The notes beneath the pieces are model-generated. The model had not been told where the DNA came from and did no database searches. It was given only the letters and a program-made list of their open reading frames with translations. The position numbers were made by a program, and so were the translations under genes. This document shows, piece after piece, positions 22,124-33,101 of a DNA stretch of 64,000 nucleotides; positions within the stretch are counted from its first letter, which is position 1; every line of letters begins with the position of its first letter. Source of the stretch: Haematobia irritans (Eukaryota > Arthropoda > Insecta > Diptera > Muscidae); contig NC_134397.1 of the NCBI RefSeq assembly GCF_050003625.1, positions 149,605,526 through 149,669,525 of the forward strand, read 5' to 3'.

Positions 22124-23735
22124 GACTTAAGTTGGAATTTTCCATGCTCGCCAGTTATCTAAAGCTGTATGGTCATAAAATTCGATTACGCCTCACATAA
22201 AATGCAGGACACTCATACAATAGGTGTCTAATAATAGCTCGCGCAACCGTACAGCTGTTGCAATGGATGCAATATGACACTAAGGAAACCTGTTACTGTC
22301 TTACTGTACAAGAAACCGCCTGAAATACACAAGCACGGGATTCGCTGAACTTTATCTAAACTTGTTGGCTGCTGAAGTGCCCGCCACCAGTTTCGGCCTG
22401 GTCAAACATTCGACCGTATATACTTGTTTTGGCTTGCGTACAAGCATTTTTACAATTTTGGAAGAACTACAAATTTTTTGTTTTGCTGGGAAACCATGTA
22501 GCCTGTTCACACACATTCAAAACGCGTTCACAAACACTTTGCCGCCTTCGACAAACATTCTCGAACACATACAAATTTTTCTCATTTATAATTACAAAAT
22601 ATTGGGGGAAAATATCATTGGACCATACTAACTAGGCTAACTCTAAGATGGCACACATATGCAAGCATAGGGGCCATATAAGGGCAAATGTATGAGTGGT
22701 AATTTAATATTTAATAAATGAGTAAAATTGAATGCCTATATATTTGTTACGGTATAGACGAGTTAGAGAGGAAAAGGTCATCTGAGGTGAATTCAACACA
22801 TACATACCCACACGTGACACGTGTGTGATATATTGCAAGAGAATATTTAAACGTTGTTGTGTGATAAATACATTTTTGGCCTTGATTCAATTTTGTCTGA
22901 GAAAAAAGAAGACACAAACCCTTCTCACCAATTTAACAACGTCTACTCGTATATTAGGTTGAATAAATGTTGACATACTAACGTATATGAGAGTGTTGCT
23001 AACTCGACATAGATGCCAATGAATTTCATACTTATAACTAACACTTGGTATGTGTGTGTGTGCGTGTGATTACGTTTATTCAACTGTAACATTTCAGAGA
23101 CAGGCATCATCATGTCCTTTCAACATTTAAATCTCAGTCACGTCACTCGTAAATTTTAAAATCTTTAAAAATAGATTTTATCAATTACATTCTCATTTCT
23201 TTTTGTCACTCAACACTAAACACTACATAAGCACATTTACACTGATTTATCTTTGTTTGGAGTGTTTCTCTGAAGTACAAAAATAGACACATGTTTCAAT
23301 TGTCAAAACATCTTTCTTTTTTTTGTGAAGGATGTAAAGTGTATTATACCAAAGAAATTTAAAATTTTAAGGCTATGTAAGTTTGTTTTTCTCGGTTGAG
23401 TTAGGCTTACTCGTATCCAGAGTTTCTCTAAGGACTCGAGAAATCTTCCAGAGTAACAACATAAGGATTTTATCAGTTCGAATTTTAATGGCAACTAGAA
23501 TTGGTGTATTCGTTGAGATGCAGATAATCGTGAGTTCGGGAGCTCTAGAGTTAGGAGTTGAACAGACATTGGTTGGTTTTCAAAAGATTGTTAGATGGTG
23601 AGAACCTAGATTTGTAGGTGATTTATGTATTCGCAAGTTCACAAGCTCTTCTATTTGCATCAGATGTTATTTCGTTTACATGCGGCTACAACACGTTACG
23701 CGCACAGAAAACGTAATTTAAAATGAGACAGAGAT
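22124..23735. other. Mostly unassigned AT-rich DNA
   Basis: Recognisable scraps are a HINE-A terminus at 22392-22430 (TTCGGCCTGGTCAAACATTCGACCGTATATACTTG) and a family D end near 22470-22495 (TTTTTTGTTTTGCTGGGA). There is also a (GT)n microsatellite at about 23048-23070. No gene is supported. Confidence 0.5.
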
Positions 23736-23736
23736 T

Positions 23737-23828
23737 TTTGCACCCACCACTATGGTGATGAGGTTTATTTAGTTTACGATTTCTTTTGCAACACATAGAA
23801 ATATCCATTTCCGACTATATAAAGTATA
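23737..23828 (-). mobile_element. HINE-B hairpin end interrupted by a mariner relic
   Basis: GCACCCACCACTATGGTGATGAGG leads to TTTCCGACTATATAAAGTATA, the start of HINE-B up to its (TA)n tract. There the sequence switches to the GAGGGTGATACGG end of a Tc1/mariner element. TA is the expected target of that superfamily. Confidence 0.65.
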
Positions 23829-24265
23829 GAGGGTGATACGGTAAAAATTTGGTCAAGGGAAAACACGTGTAAATCGGTGAAATCGTTTATTTAAAAAATC
23901 AAATTAAATTTATTTTTCAAGTTCAATTAGTATAAAATTCAGGAAAAATATTCAGTTAGGCTTTCGCTTTTCCAAATCCGAATTGCCGGGCCTCACGCTT
24001 GACACCTGCCATCAGATTTTGTACAGCCACCTTGTCCACCTTCTTCGCCGCAGAAAGCCAGTTTGCCTTGAACTGCTGCTCGTCCTTAGCAGTTTTTTGG
24101 TCTTCTTTAGGTTCCGCTTGACAATAGCTCAGTATTTCTCAATTGGGCGGAGGTCTGGCGTGTTGGGAGGGTTCTTGTTCTTGTTCTTGGGAACCACCTG
24201 CACGTTGTTGGCGGCGTACCACTACATGGCCTTTTTAAAGGGTGATACGGTCAAAATTTGGTCAA
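23829..24265 (-). mobile_element. Tc1/mariner element, truncated, GGGTGATACGG termini
   Basis: The end GGGTGATACGGTAAAAATTTGG at 23831 is repeated in the same orientation at 24240 (GGGTGATACGGTCAAAATTTGG). Between them is the C-terminal part of a transposase on the minus strand. A normal element would carry this terminus inverted, so either a second copy begins at 24240 or the first was truncated by another insertion. From 24266 to 24480 nothing else is recognised. Confidence 0.6.
23956..24237 (-). pseudogene. Tc1/mariner transposase C-terminal fragment
   Basis: The minus strand reads WYAANNVQVVPKNKN, then NTPDLRPIEKY and AIVKRNLKKTKK. In a shifted frame it continues FKANWLSAAKKV and VKREARQFGFGKAKA, with a stop at 23956. 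RPIEKYW-type sequence is where the third catalytic residue (Glu) of Tc1-like DDE transposases lies. Inactivating lesions are visible: a stop after KKAM, a Trp-to-stop change after RPIEKY and a frameshift near 24085. The first two catalytic Asp and the DNA-binding region are missing. It is clearly non-functional. Confidence 0.8.
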
Positions 24266-24590
24266 TATAAACTGTAATACATCCGAGTAATCTGCAGTAA
24301 AAATTTTAAATAAACTTTTGACCAAAAAACTTCAAATTTGAATATAAATAATATTTACCAAATTTGAAAGTAATGTTGGTAAAATAACTGTGTGGTGTAA
24401 AAATATCTCTATTCTCTACTTAAATCAAATTGTTTATTTGTAAACGAAAACTTAGTTTAATGTATTTTTTAAAATATAACCACTATTTATACCCTTCACC
24501 ACTACTGTGGTACAGGGTATAATAAGTTTGTGCATTTGTATGTAACGCCAAGAAAGAAAAGTCTGAGACCCATCGTTTAGTATACCGATA

Positions 24591-24877
24591 CACACAAAAA
24601 AATTTCACGAAAATTTTTCCAATTAAAATTTTAATTGAGTTTTAAAAAATATTCAATTAAAAATTTAATTGATTCAACAAATTTTTTAATTGAAACAAAA
24701 ATCAATCACAAAAATAATAGTATCAATTAATTTTTTAATTGGATCAATTAACTTTTTAATTGACCTTCAATTAATTTTTTAATTGATACTATCATTTCTG
24801 TAATTGAAGACATTTCAATTAAAAATTAATTGGATCAATTAATTTCGTGATTGAATCAGAAAAAAAATTTTTGTGTG
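24591..24877. mobile_element. AATTAATTGA-rich MITE, 287 bp, TA-flanked
   Basis: The left end is CACACAAAAAAATTTCACG and the right end is AAAAAAATTTTTGTGTG; both are flanked by TA (24589-24590 and 24878-24879). TA duplication plus short TIRs fits a non-autonomous Tc1/mariner-superfamily element. Internal TTTTTTAATTGA palindromes are abundant. It has no coding capacity. Confidence 0.8.
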
Positions 24878-25241
24878 TAGTCTTAGAATTAAATTCTGAG
24901 TGGATTTAGCCATGTCCGTCTGTCCGTCTGTCTGTCGGTCTGTATATGTAATTTTGTGTACAATGTACAGGTCGCAGTTTAAATCCGATCGTCCTAAAAT
25001 TTGGAACAGAGTTTTAATTTGGCTCAAAGATAATCGCTATTGATTTTGAAAAAAACCGGCTCAGATTTAGATATATTATATGGTTTGCGACTCTCGTTAA
25101 ATATGCCAAATATCAGCCAATCGGTTCAGATTTAGATATAGCTCCCATATATATCTTTCGTCCGATTTGCACTTACATGGCCACAAAAGCAAGAGTTTTG
25201 TCCTGATTTGCTTCTAATTTTTAACAAGGGGTGCGTTTAGT

Positions 25242-25586
25242 TTAGGTTAGGTTAGGTGGCAGTCCGATGTATCAGGCTCACTTAGATTATTCAGTCCATT
25301 GAGTTACCACATTGGTGAACTTCTCTCTTATCACTGAGTGCTGCCCGATTCCATGTTAAGCTCATTGACAAGGGACCTCCTTTTTATAGCCGAGTCCGAA
25401 CGGCGTTCCACATTGCAGTGAAACCACTTAGAGAAGCTTTGAAACCCTCAGAAATGTCCCCAGCATTACTGAGGTGGGATAATCCACCCCTGAAAAACTT
25501 TTTGGTGTTCGGTCGAAGCAGGAATCGAACCCACGACCTTGTGTATGCAAGGCGGGCATGCTAACCATTGCACCAGGATGGCTCCC
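25242..25586 (-). mobile_element. tRNA-derived SINE, full length
   Basis: On the minus strand an A box TGGTGCAATGG (25565-25575) and a perfect B box GGTTCGATTCC (25521-25531) form a tRNA-like head. The body runs leftward to a (TTAGG)3-type tail as read on the plus strand. The target duplication GTTTAGT flanks it (25235-25241 and 25587-25593). SINEs are Pol III transcribed and mobilised by LINE proteins. The frame containing GRGFDSCFDRTPKSFSG on the minus strand is SINE-derived, not a gene. Confidence 0.88.
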
Positions 25587-26611
25587 GTTTAGTAGTATAG
25601 TTAAGCGTGCCAAATTTGATTAAAATCAGTTCCGATTTAGATATAGCTCCCATATATATATTTCGTCCGATTTAGACTTATATGGCCTCAAAAGCCAGAG
25701 TTTTGTTCTGGTTTGCTTCAAATTTTGTACGTTTAATAGTATCGTTAATTATGCCAAATTTAGTTGAAATCAGTTCCGACTTAGATATAGCTCCCATATA
25801 TATCTTTCGCCCGATATGGACTTATATGGCCCCAGAAGCCTGAGTTTTACCCTAATTTGCTTGAAATGTTGTACTAGGAATATGATTAGTAGTGTAGTCA
25901 AGTGTGGTAAATTTTATTGTGAATCGGTTCAGACTTAGATCTAGCTCCCATATATATCATTCCCCCGATTTGGACTAATATGACCACAGAAGCAAAAATT
26001 TTACTCTGATTTACGTGAAATTTTGCAGAGGGAGTAGAATTAACATAGTAACTATGCATGTGAAATTTTATTTAAATCGCTTCAGATTACGATATAGCTT
26101 CCATATATATGTTTTTGGCCAAAATACCCACATTTTCCTTATAGAATCGCCACTGCTAAGTCGAAAACTTGTAAAAATGACTCAAATTTTCCTATTACTC
26201 TAATAAACATCTATCGACCGATAAATCATAAATACGCTTTTGCGAAGTTGCCTCAAAATTGGCTCAGATTTAAATGTTTCCCATATTTTCTTTAGTAACA
26301 TTGTGCTTCATCCCAGGACACAAGCCGATTTAAATTTTAGTTCTAGAGATTTTGTAGAAGTATAAAAATTTTTCTCCAAACCGGTTAAGATATAAATATT
26401 TGTATATGGGAATATAAACCTTCATGAAGGAGTTGAGATGGTAACACAAATTTTGGTCTACAAAGTGGTGAAGGGTATAATATAGTCGGCCCCGCCCGAC
26501 TTTAGACTTTACTTACTTGTTTTGTTTTCTAAATGTGGTATGCAAATGTTCTCGGTGATGTTGTGAACTTAAGGGTTAAAGATTTTTAGTCCATGAAGAA
26601 AACACATAATA

Positions 26612-27543
26612 AAGGGTGATTCTTTTGAGGTTAGGATTTTCATGCATTAGTATTTGACAGATCACGTGGGATTTCAGACATGGTGTCAAAGAGAAAGATG
26701 CTCAGTATGCTTTGACATTTCATCATGAATAGACTTACGATCTGCCACAACGTCGAATTTTCAGTGAATGGGCCCTAGAAAAGTTGGCAGAAAATCCGCT
26801 TTTTTATCGACAAATTTTGTTCAGCGATGAGGCTCATTTCTGGTTGAATGGCTACGTAAATAAGCAAAATTGCCGCATTTGGAGTGAAGAGCAACCAGAA
26901 GCCGTTCAAGAACTGCCCATGCATCCCGAAAAATGCACTGTATGGTGTGGTTTGTACGCTGGTGGAATCATTGGACCGTATTTTTTCAAAGATGCTGTTG
27001 GACGCAACGTTACGGTGAATGGCGATCGCTATCGTTCGATGCTAACAAACTTTTTGTTGCCAAAAATGGAAGAACTGAACTTGGTTGACATGTGGTTTCA
27101 ACAAGATGGCGCTACATGCCACACAGCTCGCGATTCTATGGCCATTTTGAGGGAAAACTTCGGAGAACAATTCATCTCAAGAAATGGACCGGTAAGTTGG
27201 CCACCAAGATCATGCGATTTGACGCCTTTAGACTATTTTTTGTGGGCTACGTCAAGTCTAAAGTCTACAGAAATAAGCCAGCAACTATTCCAGCTTTGGA
27301 AGACAACATTTCCGAAGAAATTCGGGCTATTCCGACCGAAATGCTCGAAAAAGTTGCCCAAAATTGGACTTTCCGAATGGACCACCTAAGACGCAGCCGC
27401 GGTCAACATTTAAATGAAATTATCTTCAAAAAGTAAATGTCATGGACCAATCTAACGTCTCAAATAAAGAGCCGATGAGATTTTGCAAATTTTATGCGTT
27501 TTTTTTTAAAAAAAATTTATCAAGCTCTTAACAAATCACCCTT
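26612..27543 (+). mobile_element. mariner-type element, DD41D, 932 bp, defective
   Basis: AAGGGTGATT at 26612-26621 is matched by AATCACCCTT at 27534-27543, with TA on both outer sides (26610-26611, 27544-27545). Inside is a transposase missing its N-terminal DNA-binding part. The TIR, TA target and DDD triad identify the Tc1/mariner superfamily. The spacing suggests the rosa-like DD41D lineage (inference). Confidence 0.9.
26725..27436 (+). pseudogene. DD41D mariner transposase, deleted and frameshifted
   Basis: An ATG at 26725 gives MNRLT; a deletion junction at about 26738/26739 then joins to DLPQRRIFSEWALEK in another frame. The catalytic region is well kept. The first Asp is in LFSDEAHF (codon 26826) and the second in FQQDGATCHTA (codon 27105). 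The third is in SCDLTPLDYFLW (codon 27231), with 41 residues between the second and third Asp. A single-base loss near 27245 shifts the frame just after FLW. The next frame continues GYVKSKVY-like sequence to a stop at 27434-27436. Helix-turn-helix DNA-binding domains are absent. It cannot make active transposase, though the intact termini could be mobilised in trans. Confidence 0.9.
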
Positions 27544-27545
27544 TA

Positions 27546-28776
27546 CAAGTATATGCATATATAAAAATTTTATTTTTTATCTCTTTATTATTTTTTTAAT
27601 TTCTTGACTAATTTGATTTCACGCATAATATTTTTGCATGCACGGACGAAAAAGACTGTTTTTCATATGTTTATATGTTTGGAACTCAATTTATTTTTTA
27701 ACACAATATCTTAAAGTACAAGCATATAAAGGTCATAAACTAGCATAACATGTTTGGGACATATATGTTAATATGTTGGAACATATTATGTTTGGGACAT
27801 AAAATGCTAGTAAATATAATATGCTTAGATATAAACATATATTAATTTGGAAATAGCCTATAAACATATATGCGTTTAGAAAGATAGACCTAGAGAGTAT
27901 GCTGCAAGTAAAATAATGGAAGTAACCAATTGACGCCTTAATAATATATCCACACAAAGAAAATTTCATTAAAATTTTTTACTACCAGTGTATGCCAGAA
28001 GCGATTTTTTTTGAGGGTGTGGGTGTACAGTCTAATCAGTTGATTAATATATAGAGATGGCTTACGGGGTATGCTTATAGGTTTATTCATAGACAATTTT
28101 TCAACAGAATATTCATTTAAGACGAATATTTATGACTACATGGAAACCTTTAATAATGGATCTATAGTTCAAAATTCTAAGATAGTTTCAACTTATCTGT
28201 AAAGGGAGATGTGTTTCGAAGATGAATTATGAATGAGTTCAATATTGAATGTAGTTCCCGGTTTGAGGTTTCTCTTCTAATCAAATATTGCACGAAAGAA
28301 AATCTATATTTAAATGTGTATCTACTTTGACTTTTTAAATTCATAGTATGAATAGTATCTTGAACCACTGTATATTGATTTCATACGACACCTAACATTT
28401 GCAAAAATCTCTTGTAACATAAATCATAATCACATCAATACATGACAAAAGACTTTGCTCAAGTTTCAAATTAATACATACGAAAGTTGGTATACGGGTA
28501 AATGGAAAATATTTGATATGTGTGAATATCGAAATGACAGCATATCACATTGTCATATGACAAACATTGGATGTTTAATATGAAAGGCAGTATTCGAATG
28601 TACGTACGGTGGTACCCGCAATCAAAAATCATCGTGTAAATCAAATGCTTATCAAACCACACTGTGGATACTGATCATCTCAGAAGTACATCCTGGGCAC
28701 GTTTTTCTACTATATCTAAAATCGATAACATTTTTAGTGAAGACATTTATGATTAGAGTTAAGCAATTTTTGTATC
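27546..28776. other. AT-rich tract without supported genes
   Basis: From about 27660 to 27870 the sequence is rich in loosely repeated ACATATATG/ATGTTTGGGACATA words. The remainder shows no recognised family. Short frames here have no recognisable domain. Confidence 0.45.
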
Positions 28777-29100
28777 TACACGCAAAAAAATAATTCTTTC
28801 CTCCCAAACGAAATTTTAGACAAACAAAGTTCGTTTCTCATTTGCGTTTCGCTGTAAGGTAGTGTATTTGGAAGAAAAGTATATACTTTTTGTGATAAAC
28901 GTTTATTCTTTTCTAGGTTGTAGAAACAATTTCATAAAGACTAACTCAAAAAAAAAAAACTTTGTTTTCTTGCTAATTACATTTGCCCTCACATCTTTCT
29001 CACATCCACAAGGATTTTTAGTTCTTAACACCTTTTCCTGTAATACCAACTATGTAGAAGAAATTATACGATTTTATAAATTTTGAAAATTTTTTTTACC

Positions 29101-29172
29101 TTTCGCCTGGACGGAGAATTGAACCGCGGACCATGCACTTTGTAAGCCAATACATTAACCACTGGGCTATGT
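29101..29172 (-). repeat. tRNA-like module, leftward
   Basis: On the minus strand an A box TAGCCCAGTGG (29159-29169) and a B box GGTTCAATTCT (29115-29125) have tRNA-like spacing, with TTGGCTTACAAAGTGC where the anticodon arm would be. The stems are imperfect, so this is a tRNA-derived sequence and not a functional tRNA. Confidence 0.6.
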
Positions 29173-29289
29173 ACCTGTTATGGTCATCAATAGATAATTA
29201 TCCATATAAGTTATATTTATATAGCATAGCTTGCGGCGCCCACGAACGGAATAAACAAAGTTTATTTAACAGAAACAAACATTTAGTTT

Positions 29290-29365
29290 GGCACCGTGGA
29301 GCAGTGGTTGCTACGTCCGACTTGCATGCCAAGGGTCGTGGGTTCGATCCCTGCTTCGACCAAAG
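29290..29365 (+). repeat. tRNA-like module, rightward, with T-run terminator
   Basis: The A box TGGAGCAGTGG is at 29297-29307, the B box GGTTCGATCCC at 29341-29351, and a 5-bp T stem GTGGG/CCTGC is present. A T9 run at 29366-29374 would terminate Pol III. The 3' part (GGTCGTGGGTTCGATCCCTGCTTCGACC) is almost the same as the head of the SINE at 25242-25586, so the two share an ancestor. Confidence 0.65.
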
Positions 29366-29959
29366 TTTTTTTTTGTTTTTGTTTTTTTTTTTTACATATA
29401 TTCCAGATATGTTCGGAAGATTCCGAAAAAATGTTCAACATTACATTGTAGTATATTAAATTTTGAACTGTAAAATGTGTCTTATTAAAGACCTAAAGTC
29501 AGAAAAGAACAGTGTTTGATATAAACGAAATGGACTGTGTTGTTGTTTCAAAATAACTTTTTTATTGAAAAAATAAAAATGTTGTAACAAACTATTTTTT
29601 TGGTGATAAAAGTTTAAAATGTTCGAAGCAATTCAAAAAACTCTAACAAAATAAACACGTTTTCGATACACGTTTTTCAAACGTTTATTTTCTTTGCGTG
29701 TATAATGCTACAAAATTTTAAACAAAACTTCTATATTTTTGAAAATGCCCTTAATTTATATGTTTTTGTAACATGATTATAAAACTGTAATGTATTCAAA
29801 CGGTGGAGATGACTGTCTTTATTAAAAAAAACCTTTTACTTGAAACATAATTTATATTTTATGTCGAGGTTGAATTTCGAAATTCAGGTTATGTTTATCA
29901 CGTATTTGGAGAATTTTAACATTAAATAATGAAACAAAAACGGCAGAAAAGAGTAGTTA

Positions 29960-30583
29960 CACTGAAAAAAAAGCATACTCGGTTCCAAAGGTTTTATCTT
30001 TACTTTAAAAAAATTGGTATTGATTCCGAGCCAAAGAAGCGGAGAATACAAGTAAGGATACTTTTATTTTTTTAATTTTTAATTTTAATTTTAATTTTTC
30101 GCTTTCTCAGCTTTTTTTCTTCATATGCTATCAAAGTCCTTTAAAAACGAGTTAACGGCAACTTTATTTTCCAAATTAGGACTCGACTTCCAGAAGAAAT
30201 TATGATATGTTTGAAGTAAAAAACTTCTTTAAAATAAAGTTTTGAAAAACATGTCCTATATTTGAACGATTTTTTGCTTTGTAGTCAAGATGCAAAAAGA
30301 CAACAAATTTAAAGACAATTTCATTAAATTTAAAGAATTTTTCTGAAATATTAAAGTCAAGTTGACCTTAGCCTATAAATTTTTTCATTCATGTTAAGAT
30401 ACCCATTTTTAAGTCAAATCACTTAATTATAAGGACAATACGACTTCATTGAAAAGTTTATCGACTTTTGGACAAGGAAAATAACTTTATTTTAGAGAAA
30501 TGCGTCTTCTATGCTAAGCAAAATTTGTATTCGTATTTTAAAAACATGAAATCCTTGACCTCACGACAATATTTTTTTCAGTG
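29960..30583. mobile_element. CACTGAAAA-type MITE (family E), complete, 624 bp
   Basis: CACTGAAAAAAAAGC at 29960 and ATTTTTTTCAGTG ending at 30583 are inverted repeats, flanked by TA on both sides (29958-29959, 30584-30585). The internal landmark TTGGTATTGATTCCGAGCCAAAG is shared with the copies at 10745, 33102 and 40165. It is non-coding. Confidence 0.8.
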
Positions 30584-30659
30584 TAAGTTCACAAAACTCA
30601 AATAAAACAGGTGTATACGGCCGTAAGTTCGGCCAGTGCGAATCTTATATACCCCCCTC

Positions 30660-31786
30660 CATAAGCGTAGGAAGGCCTCTGGGGAGGGGGCTTAGACCCC
30701 CCCAGAAAAAATTTAGCCCCCCCCAGAATTTGAAAACCTATTTACGATTTTACATTTTTATAAAAATTAAACAAGTATATACAACCGCACAAAGTTCCGC
30801 TAAAGACTTTCATGCACAATCGAATTACTTGGGTTGTGGTAGCAGTTGCCGATGGCAATGTTTGAAGTCTGATATTTATGAAATAGAGTTGTGATTGAAC
30901 TTTTGGTTTAGTTGAATAACTAAAGCTCCTTTATTATATTGTTTAGTCTGGTTTAGTCAACTTAATTAAAAAATAGTAATTGGAATTAAAACTATTCTTT
31001 CATAAATTAAAATCTTAATAATGCTGCAAAAAAGCGTCGCCAAAAAAGAAGTGAAAATGTCCTTTTTGGGTCCGGAAATGGTGCAAAATTGGCGGAGAAG
31101 AAGGCACTCGTCATAGAACGAATGTCCACCGTTTCAACAGCCGTTGCACTAAATTTTCATCACTTCTTACGGTGTGATCCGAATTCAGTGTTTTGAATGT
31201 GAATTTAAAAATTGTGTGATATTTTCCCAAATAAATAATTTTTATTCATTCGTTTTTTATTTGATTTTTGGTCGACCTTTTGTTAGAATTATATAGATAT
31301 TTATAAAGACCTCGGGCTTCAAGAAACATCAATTTATAATAATTTTTATATTTGTTTGAATACTTTCAAAAATTATCGATTTTTCTATAATGGATTTAGC
31401 ATTTTTGTGGCAAAATTTGAATAATTTTTACCATTTTATTTATTCTTACTCTTTTTTTAAACTATTTGAAAAAAGAAAACAAAAATTACGCATTAAAATA
31501 TGACAAAACTGAAGTAAAAAACTTCATGTGTAGTTAATATAATTAACTTCTTTGTGAGGACATTTTTGGAAGTGCTTTTAAAATTGTGTCTTTAAAACAA
31601 ATCCCAATTTTTTGCTGGGAAAAGTGTGGAACTACTTTTAGTTGCTTTATTATATATTATTTTGATGTCTATTTTTTATTCATTTTTATGAAATAAAACA
31701 ATAATTGAACCTATAAGTTCAGTCTATAAATTTTTAGCTAGGGGGGCTATAGCCCCCCCTAGGAAAGTTGTCTAGCTACGCTAATG
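30660..31786. mobile_element. hAT-type element, CATWAGCGTAG termini, 8-bp TSD
   Basis: CATAAGCGTAG at 30660 and its inverted match CTACGCTAATG at 31776-31786 are flanked by CCCCCCTC on both sides (30652-30659, 31787-31794). An 8-bp duplication and this terminus fit the hAT superfamily. The subterminal regions hold runs of G and C (GGGGGGCTATAGCCCCCC near 31741). The interior carries a HINE-A scrap (about 30766-30872) and a family D element. No transposase is present. Confidence 0.75.
31022..31622 (+). mobile_element. Family D, least interrupted copy
   Basis: It begins TGCTGCAAAAAAGCGTCGCC and ends AATTTTTTGCTGGGA. It contains all family D blocks without interruption, so it serves as the empty-site reference for the split copy at 18745-22123. 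It lies inside the hAT-type element. Confidence 0.65.
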
Positions 31787-32118
31787 CCCCCCTCCATGGA
31801 TTACGTAGAAACTTCTACTAAAGACGGTCATCCACAATTGAATTACTTGGGTTGCGGCCGATGGCAAGGTATCTTAAAATTTATTAACATCATCATCTAA
31901 ATTGTAAGTTGGTCCATGCGGGATATATTAGACAAACAAAAGGTCGTTTAAATATGTATATATACAGTTCTTGACCGGTATATATAGCGAAGAAATAATT
32001 ACGAACCTTGTGTGCGGTAATTACAGAGCCAGAATTAAAGATGTACTGTTTAGTAGAATTCTTGATGTTTTGGAAGATTTTGCAAAATATTCCTCTCCAA
32101 CTAAGAGGTGCTTCATGA

Positions 32119-32420
32119 ATTTCCTATAGAAATAACATTTTGATAAAATTTTCTACAGAAATAAAATTCTGATAAAATTTTCTACAGAAATAAAATTCTG
32201 ACAAAATTGTCTATAAAAATAAAATTTTGACAAAATGTTCTATAAAAATGAATTTTTGACAAAATTTTCTATAGAAATTATATTTTGACAAAATTTCCCA
32301 AAGAAATAAAATGTTGACAAAATTTTCCATAAAAATTTAAATCTTTGGCAAATTTTCTCTAGAAATATAAAATTTTGACATAATTTTCTCTGGCAATAAA
32401 ATTTTGGTAGATTATTTTTG
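32119..32420. repeat. 29-bp minisatellite in HINE-A
   Basis: About ten units of TTTTGACAAAATTTTCTATAGAAATAAAA type occur, diverged, in the position expected for HINE-A. Confidence 0.8.
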
Positions 32421-33101
32421 GCTTGAGTGGCAATCGTGATTTTTCTGTGATTGGGGATCGGTTTATCTGGCGGCTATATATAAATATAGATCGATACGGA
32501 AACTTTTTGGGATGATTGTTATCGGCCATAGACTAGCGCAATGTGCCAAATTTCAACCGGAGCGGATGAATTTTGCTCCTTTAAGAGGCTCCGGAGATCG
32601 AATCCGGGGGTCCGCTTATATGGGGGCTATATGTAATTATGGACCGATGTGGTCCATAATTACATTTACATAATAAATTACATTTACATTTGTTTAGTTG
32701 TTGGAGACCATATTATAATACCATGTACCAAATTTTCGGATGAAATTTGCTTCTCTTAAGGGATCCGCAAGCCAAATCTGGGGATCGGTTTATATGGATG
32801 CTATATATAATTATAGGCCGATATGGACCAATTTTTGGATGGTTGTTAGAGACCATATACTAACACCATGTACCAAATTTCAGCAGATCGGATGAAATAT
32901 GCTTCTCTTAGATTTCAGCAGATCGGATGAAATATGCTTCTCTTAGAGGCTCTACAAGCCAAATCTTGAGGTCCGTTTATATGGAGGTTATACGTAAAAG
33001 TGAACCAATATGGCCCATTTGCAATACCATCCGACCTACATCAACAACAACTACTTGTGCCAAGTTTCAAGTCGATAGCGTGTTTCGTTCGGAAGTTAGC
33101 G

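Larger units (their letters stand above)
24486..26522 (-). mobile_element. HINE-C with nested MITE and SINE
   Basis: The hairpin TATACCCTTCACCACTACTGTGGTACAGGGTATA is at 24488-24521. The opposite end is GTCGGCCCCGCCCGACTTTAGAC followed by ACTTACTTGTTTT. The (GTCY)n block is at 24914-24940. Units with CTCCCATATATATCTTTCG recur about every 153-158 bp once the insertions are removed. A MITE (24591-24877) and a SINE (25242-25586) interrupt it, both with target duplications. The element is therefore older than both. Confidence 0.8.
28779..29700. mobile_element. 922-bp TA-flanked TIR element carrying two tRNA-like modules
   Basis: CACGCAAAAAAATAA at 28779 is matched by TTATTTTCTTTGCGTG ending at 29700. 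TA lies outside both ends (28777-28778, 29701-29702). The TIRs are about 16 bp with one or two differences. The interior has no transposase but holds two divergently oriented tRNA-like sequences (29101-29172 minus, 29290-29365 plus). TA duplication suggests a Tc1/mariner-type non-autonomous element. Pol III-type modules inside such an element are unusual. Confidence 0.75.

Noticed and set aside
22747..22934. Possible solo LTR (TGTTACGG...TTTAACA)
   Set aside because: The ends look LTR-like, but no flanking target duplication is visible and there is no second copy in the window.
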